NCBI GenBank assembly: GCA_017415715.1 | Contig: JAFQFD010000004.1 | Coordinates: forward strand, 1-64,000 | Direction: 5' to 3' | DNA from: Bacteroidales bacterium | Lineage (GTDB): Bacteria; Bacteroidota; Bacteroidia; Bacteroidales; UBA932 | Length of the DNA stretch: 64,000 nucleotides | In this document: positions 42,046-50,204 of the stretch, piece by piece | Position numbering within the stretch: the first letter of the stretch is position 1 | How the letters are laid out: each line of letters begins with the position of its first letter | Translations under genes and position numbers: made by a program | The notes under the pieces: model-generated | Database searches by the model: none | Seen by the model: the letters and a program-made list of their open reading frames with translations, nothing else | What the model was told of the DNA's origin: nothing

Positions 42046-43149
42046 ATGGCACTTAAATGCGGTATAGTAGGACTTCCTAATGTAGGAAAATCAACATTGT
42101 TCAACTGTGTAAGCTCAGGAAAGGCACAGAGCGCAAACTTCCCTTTCTGCACGATCGAGCCTAACATCGGATCCACCATCGTTCCGGACAAGAGACTTGA
42201 AGTGCTCGAGAGCCTCTGCAACCCAAAGAGAGTGGTTCCTGCAACTGTGGAGATCGTAGACATCGCCGGACTCGTGAAGGGAGCAAGCAAAGGTGAAGGA
42301 CTCGGCAACCAGTTCCTTGCAAACATCAGGGAGACTGACGCAATCCTCCACGTCCTCCGCTGCTTCGACGACCCTAACATCGTCCATGTAGATGGAACAG
42401 TAGACCCTGTACGCGACAAGGAAGTCATCGACCTCGAGCTCCAGCTCAAGGACCTCGAGACAGTGGAAAACCGCATTGCAAAGGTGCAGAAGCAGGCTCA
42501 GACAGGCGGAGACAAGAATGCAAAGAAGCTTTTCGACCTTCTCTGCAGATACAGAGACGCGCTCCAGCAGGGCAAGTCATGCCGCACTGTAGCGCCTGAG
42601 AACGCTGAAGAAGAGCAGATGGCAAAGGAACTCTTCCTCCTCACAAACAAGCCTGTGATGTATGTCTGCAACGTGGACGAGGCTTCTGCAAAGACCGGAA
42701 ACCAGTATGTGGAGCAGGTGCGTGAGGCTGTGAAGGACGAGAATGCAGAGATCCTCGTGATCGCTGCAAAGATCGAGTCCGACATCGCTGAGCTCGAGAG
42801 CTATGAGGAGCGCCAGATGTTCCTTGAGGAGATGGGACTCGAAGAGTCAGGAGTAGTAAGGCTTATCCAGAGCGCATACTCTCTCCTCAACCTCCGAACA
42901 TATTTCACTGCTGGTGCAGACGAGTGCCGCGCATGGACAATCAACAAGGGAGACAAGGCGCCGAAGGCTGCAGGAGTCATCCACACAGATTTCGAGAAGG
43001 GATTCATCCGTGCGGAAGTCATCAAGTATGAGGATTTCGTGGAGCTGAAGTCCGAGGCGGCGTGCCGCGCAGCCGGCAAGCTCGGAGTGGAAGGCAAGGA
43101 GTATGTCGTTCAGGACGGCGACATCATGCACTTCCTCTTTAACGTATAA
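42046..43149 (+). CDS. ychF: Redox-regulated ATPase/GTPase YchF (Obg family)
   Basis: The 367-aa protein has the family's usual length (~363). G1 is GLPNVGKSTLFNCVS; G3 is DIAGLVKGASKGEGLGNQFL. NVDEAS replaces the NKxD G4 motif, the known basis of ATP preference in YchF. A coiled-coil region (~130-200) precedes the C-terminal TGS domain with FTAGADECRAWTI and GVIHTDFEKGFIRAEVIKYED. It binds ribosomes and affects translation and stress response. Its last 11 bp overlap the tail of the converging tlpA-like gene. Confidence 0.97.
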   Translation: MALKCGIVGLPNVGKSTLFNCVSSGKAQSANFPFCTIEPNIGSTIVPDKRLEVLESLCNPKRVVPATVEIVDIAGLVKGASKGEGLGNQFLANIRETDAILHVLRCFDDPNIVHVDGTVDPVRDKEVIDLELQLKDLETVENRIAKVQKQAQTGGDKNAKKLFDLLCRYRDALQQGKSCRTVAPENAEEEQMAKELFLLTNKPVMYVCNVDEASAKTGNQYVEQVREAVKDENAEILVIAAKIESDIAELESYEERQMFLEEMGLEESGVVRLIQSAYSLLNLRTYFTAGADECRAWTINKGDKAPKAAGVIHTDFEKGFIRAEVIKYEDFVELKSEAACRAAGKLGVEGKEYVVQDGDIMHFLFNV

Positions 43150-43651
43150 GCGACTCTAAGCAGGATTTGAGTTCATCATATGAAGGGATGGGATTGTCGG
43201 TATATATATACCTGATGATTCCATCCTTATCTGATATATATACCCTTGGGATACGTGACGAGGCGAACTTGTTATAGACCTTGCGGGTCAATTGAGCTGA
43301 ATAAGGCATATTATAGGACTTTTCCGTCCAATAAGACTCTATTTCCTCCGCACCCTCTTCGCGGCTTATAAGGGCAAATCTGACCGTTTCAGGGGCATAT
43401 TCATCATAAAGCCTCTGAATGGATGGAAGAGTGTTCTGACAGTCAGGGCAGGAAGTATGAAACAGGACTACACACGATACGCTGCCGATGAGATCCTCAT
43501 CAGTCACCACCCGTCCGTCATTCATCTTCACAGAAAAATCAGGTAGATGATCCCCTACCTTAAGATCAGCACCGGAATCCTTCTCAAGAATGCATCCAGA
43601 GAGAAATAAAGCAGAGCAAAATGCCGCAAGACCCAGAACAAAACGCCTCAT
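43139..43651 (-). CDS. TlpA-like thiol-disulfide lipoprotein
   Basis: The 170-aa protein has lipobox FLSGC (C20), then LKVGDHLPDFSVKMNDGRVV, the AhpC/TSA-Redoxin opening. CPDC at 68-71 in FHTSCPDCQNTLP is the redox pair. The cis-Pro position is in SSRIPRVYISDKDG. It is probably a membrane-tethered periplasmic reductase. It overlaps ychF tail-to-tail by 11 bp. Confidence 0.87.
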   Translation of the reverse strand: MRRFVLGLAAFCSALFLSGCILEKDSGADLKVGDHLPDFSVKMNDGRVVTDEDLIGSVSCVVLFHTSCPDCQNTLPSIQRLYDEYAPETVRFALISREEGAEEIESYWTEKSYNMPYSAQLTRKVYNKFASSRIPRVYISDKDGIIRYIYTDNPIPSYDELKSCLESLIR

Positions 43652-43670
43652 AATAAAATCAATTACCCTA

Positions 43671-43678
43671 CAAACTTA
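43671..43678 (-). promoter_or_regulatory. -7 promoter element for the tlpA-like gene
   Basis: The minus strand reads TAAGTTTG (TAnnTTTG), 19 bp upstream of the ATG at 43651. Confidence 0.5.
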
Positions 43679-43707
43679 CTGATTTTTTCGGATACATCAT
43701 AGAATAT

Positions 43708-43775
43708 GGATATCTCCACTCGCTCCGCTCGGTCGATATGACATAGAAAAATCTCGGTCGATATGACATAGAAAA
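43708..43775. repeat. Palindromic repeat relative plus a 25-bp tandem duplication
   Basis: GATATCTCCACTCGCTCCGC followed by TCGGTCGATATGACA resembles the mutS-type repeat. Its tail CTCGGTCGATATGACATAG then AAAA is present twice (43728-43750 and 43753-43775). Confidence 0.6.
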
Positions 43776-43817
43776 GAACCAGGTTGAAGGACAAAGAAAG
43801 TGACTGATAAAATAAAC

Positions 43818-43900
43818 TTATCCACAAAATCCCGCGAATCCGTGGACAAACGATCCAAATAACGAGCTTTATCCACAGAATGGTGCTGTCTTGTGGATAG
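43818..43900. other. Cluster of DnaA boxes, candidate origin or DnaA-binding locus
   Basis: TTATCCACA occurs exactly at 43818-43826 and 43869-43877. A one-mismatch box CTATCCACA lies on the opposite strand at 43892-43900, and GTGGACAAA near 43842 is a weaker one. All lie within 83 bp of a 496-bp gene-free gap (43652-44147) that otherwise holds repeats and a terminator. A matching AT-rich unwinding region is not obvious. Confidence 0.5.
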
Positions 43901-43939
43901 GGTCTGAATTATTTGACTGTGCCACCCTCGGCACCTGAA

Positions 43940-44073
43940 GTGGAGGTAGGGTAAATTTGGATGGCGTGGCCGCCCGTGGCCTCGTGAACGGGAGGGGCCC
44001 GACGCGAAGCGTTGGGAGGGATGAAGTCGGAACTTGTTCCGACGGAACCAAGCCAAATTTACCCTACCTCCAC
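43940..44073. repeat. Long-armed inverted-repeat element, copy 3
   Basis: Perfect 21-bp arms at 43940-43960 and 44053-44073 (left arm starts GTGGAGGTAGGGTAAATT). The 92-bp core has three hairpins: GTCGGAAC/GTTCCGAC, ACGC/GCGT and CCCGT/ACGGG. The last two, read on the minus strand, resemble the cores of copies 1 and 2, ending GGCCACG. Confidence 0.75.
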
Positions 44074-44091
44074 TGTCGCCATATAAATACG

Positions 44092-44132
44092 AAAGAAGGC
44101 GACTCACATCATGATGTGATGTCGCCTTCTTT
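44092..44132. terminator. Bidirectional palindromic terminator after ppiD
   Basis: AAAGAAGGCGAC pairs with GTCGCCTTCTTT and the interior TCACATCATGATGTGA is self-complementary. T-runs flank both sides. It lies 16 bp after the ppiD stop. Confidence 0.8.
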
Positions 44133-44147
44133 GTGTATGTAGATCTA

Positions 44148-46115
44148 TTAATAGAATCTTGCTGTGTTGTCCTTTACGTCAGCTGCGTCCATCATAACCG
44201 GGAGGAGCATCTGAAGATTTCTGTAGCTCATCTGCTGCTCGCGGTTCTTAGCGTCATCCTCTGTGAAGAATGCACCCTCTGTGCGGTTAGATACTGTGTA
44301 AACATATACTGCAGTATTTCCCTGGAGAGGACCGTTTACAACGCCTTCCTCAGCAACTGAAGCCGCGCCGATGAACTTGTTGTCAAGACCTGCAGAAGTG
44401 AAAGATGCAAAAGTAACATCCTCCTTTGAGCTCACTGTAGTGCCGAGAGCCTCAGCGATTGCAGCGAGGTCTGTGAGACCTTCGATCTGTGCTGCAACCT
44501 CAGCTGTCTTCTTGGCAGCTGCCTTCTCCTGATAGAGAACAGGCTTGATCCTTGCTGCAACCTCCTCAACTGGTGAATATCCTTCCTTGTGGATACCCTT
44601 GAGGGCTGCGATCACATAGTACTGGTTGTCGATAGAGATGATGTTTGAAACCTCACCTTCCTTTGCATCGAATGCCCATCTTGTAACCTCCTTGGTGTGG
44701 TTTACAGAACCGAGCTTGCTTGCGCTCTCAGGCATCCTGTTGAACGGATGAGCATAGAGACCATCCTCCTCAACCGCCTTTCTGAAGCCCTCAAGCTTGC
44801 CGCCTGCCTTTGTAGCCACTGAGTTTGCCTTTGCATAGCAAGCGCTTCTTGTAGCATCGCTTGGCTGTGCAGTCTTCTCGAGGATGGCTACCTTCTTCTT
44901 CTGAACAGGATCCTTTGTGTCAAGAACCTGGAAAAGGATACCGTTGACAGTAACCTGCTCGCCTGGCTTTACAGTCATGAGAGCCTCGAAGCCGTCCATC
45001 TGAGGAACCCACTGAGCCTCTGCCTCTGCGAGAGCAGCCTCAGCGTTCTCAATGCCAGCCTGTACATATTTAACCTGTACCTGCTCAGGAACCATGGCAG
45101 TTTCAAGAACCTTCACTGCATAGAATGAGTTGCCGTTCTGGAAGATACCTGAAGCCTCTGTTGTGTTCTGGCCGAATACATAGTCGTTTACATCCTTTGA
45201 AACAGAAGTAAGCTCACCCTCCTTGTACCACTTGTTGTCATACTGACGGTCTGACTTAGAGAGAAGGAAGCTCTTCATGTTCTCGGTAGTCTGGAACTCA
45301 GGATATACGGCAGCGATTGCGTTGTTTGTAGCAGCTACGTCGTCAGCTGAAGGAACGATGTCGATCACGACATACTCGATGTCCCTGCTTGCGATCTGCT
45401 TGTACATATCCTTGTGATCCTCGTAATACTTCTTGATCTCCTTGTCTGAAACAACGATTGTGCTGTCCTGTGCGAAACCGAAAGGAACTGCCACGAACTC
45501 AACGTCGAAAGTAGTGTTGTTGTCCTTTACCTGCTCTGCAACTGCGAGGTCATTGTTGAATGAGCTCTTTGCGAAGAGTGACTGATACTTTGCATAGAAC
45601 TGGTCAGTCTTCACAGCCTCGAGAAGATTCTCCCAGAAGATCTTCATGCGGCCTGTCTCGTCTGCCTGAACGTCAGCCTCGATCTGCATGAGAAGCTCGT
45701 TGTCAAGGTTGCCCTGGAACATCTGCATGAGTACGTTTGAGATCATCTTGCCTGAAAGCATCTGATACATCTCCTCCTCACCTACGTTGAAACCTGCCTT
45801 CTTTGCTGCAGGGATGAAGAGATACTCGTTTACAAACTCCTGCCAAGCCTGCTGTCTTACCATTACGAGAGCCTCGTCACCCTGAACAGGGTTTCCGTTC
45901 ATCTCGCTGATGGTGGTGATCTCCTCAACCTTTGCCTGGAAATCATTGTATGAAATTGACTTGCCGTCGATCTCTCCTACGTCATACTTTGATGACATTG
46001 ATGAAGATACCGACTGAAGAGTGCTCGGATCGATGATAAACGACAAAAGCGCTACACCGATGAGCACTGTGATCAGAATTCCGAACTTAACTCGGATGGT
46101 TTCTAGAATTGCCAT
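44148..46115 (-). CDS. ppiD: PpiD/SurA-type membrane-anchored peptidylprolyl isomerase
   Basis: The 655-aa protein has a single N-terminal membrane helix (VKFGILITVLIGVALLSFIID) and a SurA_N-like helical region (~45-190). Parvulin-like segments follow, with GKLEGFRKAVEEDGLYAHPF and WAFDAKEGEVSNIISIDNQYYVIAALKGI as the clearest, plus an earlier degenerate one around SFYAVKVLETA. It probably folds outer-membrane and periplasmic proteins from the inner membrane. Strong preference for major codons suggests high expression. Last gene of the coaX-led block. Confidence 0.85.
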   Translation of the reverse strand: MAILETIRVKFGILITVLIGVALLSFIIDPSTLQSVSSSMSSKYDVGEIDGKSISYNDFQAKVEEITTISEMNGNPVQGDEALVMVRQQAWQEFVNEYLFIPAAKKAGFNVGEEEMYQMLSGKMISNVLMQMFQGNLDNELLMQIEADVQADETGRMKIFWENLLEAVKTDQFYAKYQSLFAKSSFNNDLAVAEQVKDNNTTFDVEFVAVPFGFAQDSTIVVSDKEIKKYYEDHKDMYKQIASRDIEYVVIDIVPSADDVAATNNAIAAVYPEFQTTENMKSFLLSKSDRQYDNKWYKEGELTSVSKDVNDYVFGQNTTEASGIFQNGNSFYAVKVLETAMVPEQVQVKYVQAGIENAEAALAEAEAQWVPQMDGFEALMTVKPGEQVTVNGILFQVLDTKDPVQKKKVAILEKTAQPSDATRSACYAKANSVATKAGGKLEGFRKAVEEDGLYAHPFNRMPESASKLGSVNHTKEVTRWAFDAKEGEVSNIISIDNQYYVIAALKGIHKEGYSPVEEVAARIKPVLYQEKAAAKKTAEVAAQIEGLTDLAAIAEALGTTVSSKEDVTFASFTSAGLDNKFIGAASVAEEGVVNGPLQGNTAVYVYTVSNRTEGAFFTEDDAKNREQQMSYRNLQMLLPVMMDAADVKDNTARFY

Positions 46116-46167
46116 TGTATTGATATTTTAAAATTATTCCCAATTGAGCATTAAGGGTGCGAAGATA

Positions 46168-46794
46168 CTAATTTTTTAACAAAGGCCCAATAAAATTGAC
46201 GGAATCTATCTTGACTGCAGTGCTGTCCTGCACCACTATGCCGTAACTGTTGAACGGATTGAAGATGATAGAGTTCCTCGCACGCTGATCGGATTCCATT
46301 CCATAGCCCTGCATGAATCCGTCAGGAGAATACATCTTCACATAGCAATGAGTGTATATCTTCTCATTCTTCTGATCCCAATAGAGAGTGTCCGTCTCCA
46401 TGACCTCCTCCTTGATGAGATTCTTCACCACGACGTTTCCGAAGGCCTCCCAGGTCTCCCTGCCGTCCTCATATTTGGTGTGCTTTGCATTGTCCGCAAC
46501 TATCTCAGTCTCAAGAAGTCCGTCATCTGTATAGCCATAAACGGAAAATCCTTCAGGGAAGAATTCATAGCTGAGAGTGTCCCTCTCATATTTCTGCATG
46601 AGGTCTGCTGACGCCCTCATCTGTATCTTGCCGTTCTCGGACTGGACTATGAACATGTTTCTGACAGACTGGACGGGAGTCTCGTCTATCTTCAGGACCG
46701 CCGCTTCACCCAGATCGCTTTTGCAGGAATAAACGACGAAAGCAACCGCCAGAGCGGTTGCTATCATCCTGCTTATATGAAATGTCTTTTTCAA
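46168..46794 (-). CDS. lptC: LptC-like LPS export protein
   Basis: The 208-aa lipoprotein-type precursor (VVYSC, C24) has one LptC/OstA beta domain: SENGKIQMRASADLMQKYE, LLETEIVADNAKHTKYEDG and WEAFGNVVVKN. The order of strand repeats matches LptC, the periplasmic bridge of the LptB2FGC transporter. It starts 3 bp after the stop of the upstream TPR gene; ppiD follows 52 bp downstream. Confidence 0.82.
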   Translation of the reverse strand: MKKTFHISRMIATALAVAFVVYSCKSDLGEAAVLKIDETPVQSVRNMFIVQSENGKIQMRASADLMQKYERDTLSYEFFPEGFSVYGYTDDGLLETEIVADNAKHTKYEDGRETWEAFGNVVVKNLIKEEVMETDTLYWDQKNEKIYTHCYVKMYSPDGFMQGYGMESDQRARNSIIFNPFNSYGIVVQDSTAVKIDSVNFIGPLLKN

Positions 46795-46797
46795 GAA

Positions 46798-48126
46798 CTA
46801 TTTCTGTGTTCTTACTGTTGTCACAGCCCTCATGCCACCACAAGAAACAGTGTATGACTGACCGTCAGTTACATCATACATGAATGCCTCGGCAGTCTGC
46901 GGATAGTAAGCTGAGTACTGTCTGATGTAGTTGTTAGCATCCTCTGCGAGTGCAGGGTCCGCGTTCTTTGCCTTCTGCATATAGTCAACCGCAACCCAGT
47001 ATGGAGCTCTTCTCTCGATCTCGTTTCCGCCGCATACGGTAGAACCCCAGATGGTACCCATGAGCATGTAAGCCTTGCCGGCTACTGCAGCATCAAGCTC
47101 TACAGCCTGCTGTGCCGCCTCATAAGCCTTTGCGCTCTTTCCGTTCTTGAAGCAGAATGCTGCAAGCTGATAGAGATAGTCAGCATCTGTCGATGCATCT
47201 GACTCTGCAGAAGCAATAGCCTCTTCCATATACTTCACTGCATTGTCATAATCACCTCTGCCAGAGTAAAGTCTGTAAAGATAGAATGCTGAAGTGTGTG
47301 AAGGCTCGAGGTTGTATACTGTCTGAATTGCATTGAGGAAAAGGTCATTATCCATGCAATCCTCCGCTGTACCCATCATTCTTACAATGTTCTTTGAAAG
47401 ATCAAGGTTCTGAGGATCAGCCTCATATCTTGGAGTGAAGAGAGCGATGAGGTTGTCGCAGCTTGCCACCTGGCTTGTGATGAACACACTCTCGAAGTCA
47501 GTGATTGTCTTCTCGATGCTTCTTGCCTCTACATCGTTCTTCGGAACGATCTCGCCAAGATACTGTACACCTGTCTCATAGATTCCGATCACTGTCTCAG
47601 GATCAAGCATTCCGAGCTTATAGAGATCCACTGCAGTACTGATCTGGAAAAGGAAGATGTTAGGTCTTGTCTTCGACTGTGTCTGAGCGATCACGTCAGT
47701 AAGTCCCTCAAGAAGCTTTACAGGCTCGTCCTTCATGTAGTTGTACATATCCAGAGCCTTGTTGTTGAGAGAGCTTGTAGCATATTTAGGCCAGAACTCC
47801 ACTCTCTGGTTGTAAAGAGTCATAAGTGAATCAACGAGCTGTGCCTTGTATACAGGGTTGTTCTGATTCTTCTGAATGAGGTTACGCATCAGAGTTGTTC
47901 CGTCAGACAGCATAGAGTATCTTGCTGTCGGAGGACAATACTTGTATGCCTGTCTCCAGTTAGGAAGAGCAGCTTCGTAGTTCTTCTGCTTGTAGTACTC
48001 TGTGTAGTATGACAGGTACTTGATACATTCTGTGCTGTCAGGACCGTATTTACCCTGAGCAGATACCTTGCTGCTACCAAGAAGGGCCATAGCAGCTACG
48101 GAGATTAACAGTACGATTCTTTTCAT
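46798..48126 (-). CDS. Periplasmic TPR protein
   Basis: The 442-aa protein has a signal peptide ending KVSAQ. TPR-like repeats run through most of it: YEAALPNWRQAYKYCPPT near the start, then TSAFYLYRLYSGRGDYDNAVKYMEEA and YQLAAFCFKNGKSAKAYEAAQQAVE. No catalytic motif. Its fixed neighbours (outer-membrane barrel, LptC, PpiD) suggest a role in outer-membrane or LPS assembly, which is inference from position. Codon use suggests strong expression. Confidence 0.75.
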   Translation of the reverse strand: MKRIVLLISVAAMALLGSSKVSAQGKYGPDSTECIKYLSYYTEYYKQKNYEAALPNWRQAYKYCPPTARYSMLSDGTTLMRNLIQKNQNNPVYKAQLVDSLMTLYNQRVEFWPKYATSSLNNKALDMYNYMKDEPVKLLEGLTDVIAQTQSKTRPNIFLFQISTAVDLYKLGMLDPETVIGIYETGVQYLGEIVPKNDVEARSIEKTITDFESVFITSQVASCDNLIALFTPRYEADPQNLDLSKNIVRMMGTAEDCMDNDLFLNAIQTVYNLEPSHTSAFYLYRLYSGRGDYDNAVKYMEEAIASAESDASTDADYLYQLAAFCFKNGKSAKAYEAAQQAVELDAAVAGKAYMLMGTIWGSTVCGGNEIERRAPYWVAVDYMQKAKNADPALAEDANNYIRQYSAYYPQTAEAFMYDVTDGQSYTVSCGGMRAVTTVRTQK

Positions 48127-48155
48127 GGTGTAATTATGTGTATTTTAATTATTTA

Positions 48156-49469
48156 CTAGTTATACTGAACCTTTCTGAACCAAATGTCGTGGATGTTGAA
48201 TCCTATCACGAACATCGCATATCGTTCTCTGATCATATTGTTTCTCGAATGCGCCTTCTGTCCGAAGTCCACTCCGAGAGTAAGTCCGTTGTAAAGCCTG
48301 AATACCGGAAGAGTGATGCCGAGGGTCACACCCATCGTGTTTACATTTGCTCCGTCCAGCTTGTAGTATGCCTGGTCATAATATAGGCCGGCCCTGTAGG
48401 TACATCTCCTGAAATAGTATCTGATGTCGTTTCTGTTAGGAACTATTTCGAAACCTGCCCTGAATGACTGTGAGACCGTTGATGAGAATTTAGAATCACC
48501 TGACACTCCGAATCCCTGTGTAGCGTCAAATCCCGACTTTCTCCAGTCTGACCTGAGGTAGTCTACCTCCGCCATCCATTTTTCTCCTCCCTTGACAGCA
48601 ATACCTACTCCAAGCTCATCTGCAAATCTCACGCCAGCGCCTTTGAGGCCCACTGCACTGTATTTCAGGGTATCGGTCACACCTGACTGATTTGCATATC
48701 TGTAATTGGTTGCCTCTCCCTTCATTCCGGTTCCCAGCCTGTATGTCGCTCCGATGGTCACAGACACGTCACCGGCTATCTTCTGCTCATACTGAAGTCC
48801 GAACTTGCCTGTCACTCCCCTTACCATAAGGTCGCTTCCGCTGTTGACTGACCTGTAGGAAGCATTGGAGTAATCCATGTTGGTGACCTTGTCCAGATTT
48901 CCGAAGTAATATATAAGCTCGGCACCGAGTGAAAGCCTCTTCCAGAATGTGACACCTGCACCGGCAAAAAGCTGATAGACGCTTCCTGTTCCGAACGAAT
49001 CGTATGAGATGTTTCCTGTGTTTCCTATGATGTTCGGATCTGTCTCCACTGAAGAGAAGTCATATCCCATGTCGCTGAACGGAGTGATTCCGACCATGAA
49101 TGCAGACGACCTGTAGATCGGGAAGCTCATCACGAAGTTGTAGATGTTGAACGTGTTGTGAGCGGACTTGAGGTCTCCCTGCCTGAATACATTGTTGCTC
49201 TGCGCCAGGCCGAAGTCAGCCATGAAAGAGAGCGAGTCTCTTGCTGTGACAGCCGCCGGGTTGAGATAATTGATGAATCTTCTGTTTCTGGTTGCTACTC
49301 CGACTCCTCCCATACTTTTGTTGAAGGCAGTACCCTGCTTCGATATGTCTCCTATGCCGTAGATAGAGTATGGAGAATATGCGCCATAAGTACCGTCCTG
49401 CGCTGACGCAACGGCACCCATAACGAAAAATACTGCAATCAAAAGTATTCTTTCTATCTTATTGATCAT
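48156..49469 (-). CDS. FadL/OmpP1-like outer-membrane barrel protein
   Basis: The 437-aa protein has a signal peptide ending VASAQ and the N-terminal stretch GTYGAYSPYSIYGIGDISKQG with MGGVGVATRNRRFINYLNPAA. The N-P-A near the start and the small-residue hatch region are typical of FadL-like channels and of a conserved Bacteroidota family next to coaX. About 14 alternating strands follow, ending FNIHDIWFRKVQYN rather than with Phe. It overlaps the 3' end of coaX by 11 bp. Substrate unknown. Confidence 0.78.
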   Translation of the reverse strand: MINKIERILLIAVFFVMGAVASAQDGTYGAYSPYSIYGIGDISKQGTAFNKSMGGVGVATRNRRFINYLNPAAVTARDSLSFMADFGLAQSNNVFRQGDLKSAHNTFNIYNFVMSFPIYRSSAFMVGITPFSDMGYDFSSVETDPNIIGNTGNISYDSFGTGSVYQLFAGAGVTFWKRLSLGAELIYYFGNLDKVTNMDYSNASYRSVNSGSDLMVRGVTGKFGLQYEQKIAGDVSVTIGATYRLGTGMKGEATNYRYANQSGVTDTLKYSAVGLKGAGVRFADELGVGIAVKGGEKWMAEVDYLRSDWRKSGFDATQGFGVSGDSKFSSTVSQSFRAGFEIVPNRNDIRYYFRRCTYRAGLYYDQAYYKLDGANVNTMGVTLGITLPVFRLYNGLTLGVDFGQKAHSRNNMIRERYAMFVIGFNIHDIWFRKVQYN

Positions 49470-50169
49470 GTTCTAAAGCTATTAAAGCCAACCCCATAAG
49501 TACGAGGTTACAAACTACAAAGATGGAGTTTTTCCGCCTTTTTGCAAAATAAATCGCATCACCACCTGTAAAAACACATATATTTTCGGGTCTGCTGGAA
49601 ACATACCCGTCGATTTCGAACATCATTCCTGAAATGACGCCGGTATTTATGGACGTAGCAATATCCGTACCAATCTCGGGAACCTCTTCCGGAGCATCGA
49701 GAAGCGGAAGCGACTTGGAATATCTGTAAAGCGATCTGAATCTGGTGTGACAGCCCGGTGAAATGGATCCTCCCTCATACTTTCCTTCCTTGTCTATGAA
49801 ATCTATGGCGAACACTGTTCCGAAATCGAAGATTGTGCAGCTGCGACCTTTGAAAAGGTAGCGCGCTGCTATCACGGAAGCTGCTCTGTCAGGAGTCAGA
49901 TATGAAGGTATGTCGTATTTTTCCTCCAGCATTGCGCTGTCAAGGATTATCATGTCGTCACACTCCTTGCGGAGTCTTTCTACATGCTGCTCGGAAAATG
50001 TACGGACGCTGCTCAGTACGATAAGCTCCGGTCTTGATTTGGCAGTAAGTGAAAGAATGAAGTCCATCATTCTTTCACCCTGATATCTGAATGTCTTGCC
50101 GAGGGTCATGCCGTCGGCCCAGGAAGCTTTCAAGGCAGTGTTGCCTATGTCTATCAAAAGAGTTGTCAC
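49459..50169 (-). CDS. coaX: Type III pantothenate kinase
   Basis: The 236-aa protein opens LLIDIGNTALKASWADG, the ASKHA phosphate loop of CoaX. YLTPDRAASVIAARYLF, GGSISPGCHTRFRSLYRYSKSLPLL and FTGGDAIYF are the other family blocks. The usual DAGT motif reads DFGTVFAID here, a small departure. The enzyme starts CoA synthesis by phosphorylating pantothenate. It heads a five-gene minus-strand block, with a -7 box 20 bp upstream inside the tail of mfd's intergenic gap. Confidence 0.88.
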   Translation of the reverse strand: MTTLLIDIGNTALKASWADGMTLGKTFRYQGERMMDFILSLTAKSRPELIVLSSVRTFSEQHVERLRKECDDMIILDSAMLEEKYDIPSYLTPDRAASVIAARYLFKGRSCTIFDFGTVFAIDFIDKEGKYEGGSISPGCHTRFRSLYRYSKSLPLLDAPEEVPEIGTDIATSINTGVISGMMFEIDGYVSSRPENICVFTGGDAIYFAKRRKNSIFVVCNLVLMGLALIALEHDQ

Positions 50170-50189
50170 CTTTATCCTGTTTATCAGTG

Positions 50190-50197
50190 CAAAAATA
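50190..50197 (-). promoter_or_regulatory. -7 promoter element of the coaX block
   Basis: The minus strand reads TATTTTTG (TAnnTTTG), 20 bp upstream of the coaX ATG. Confidence 0.5.
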
Positions 50198-50204
50198 AAA
50201 AATA

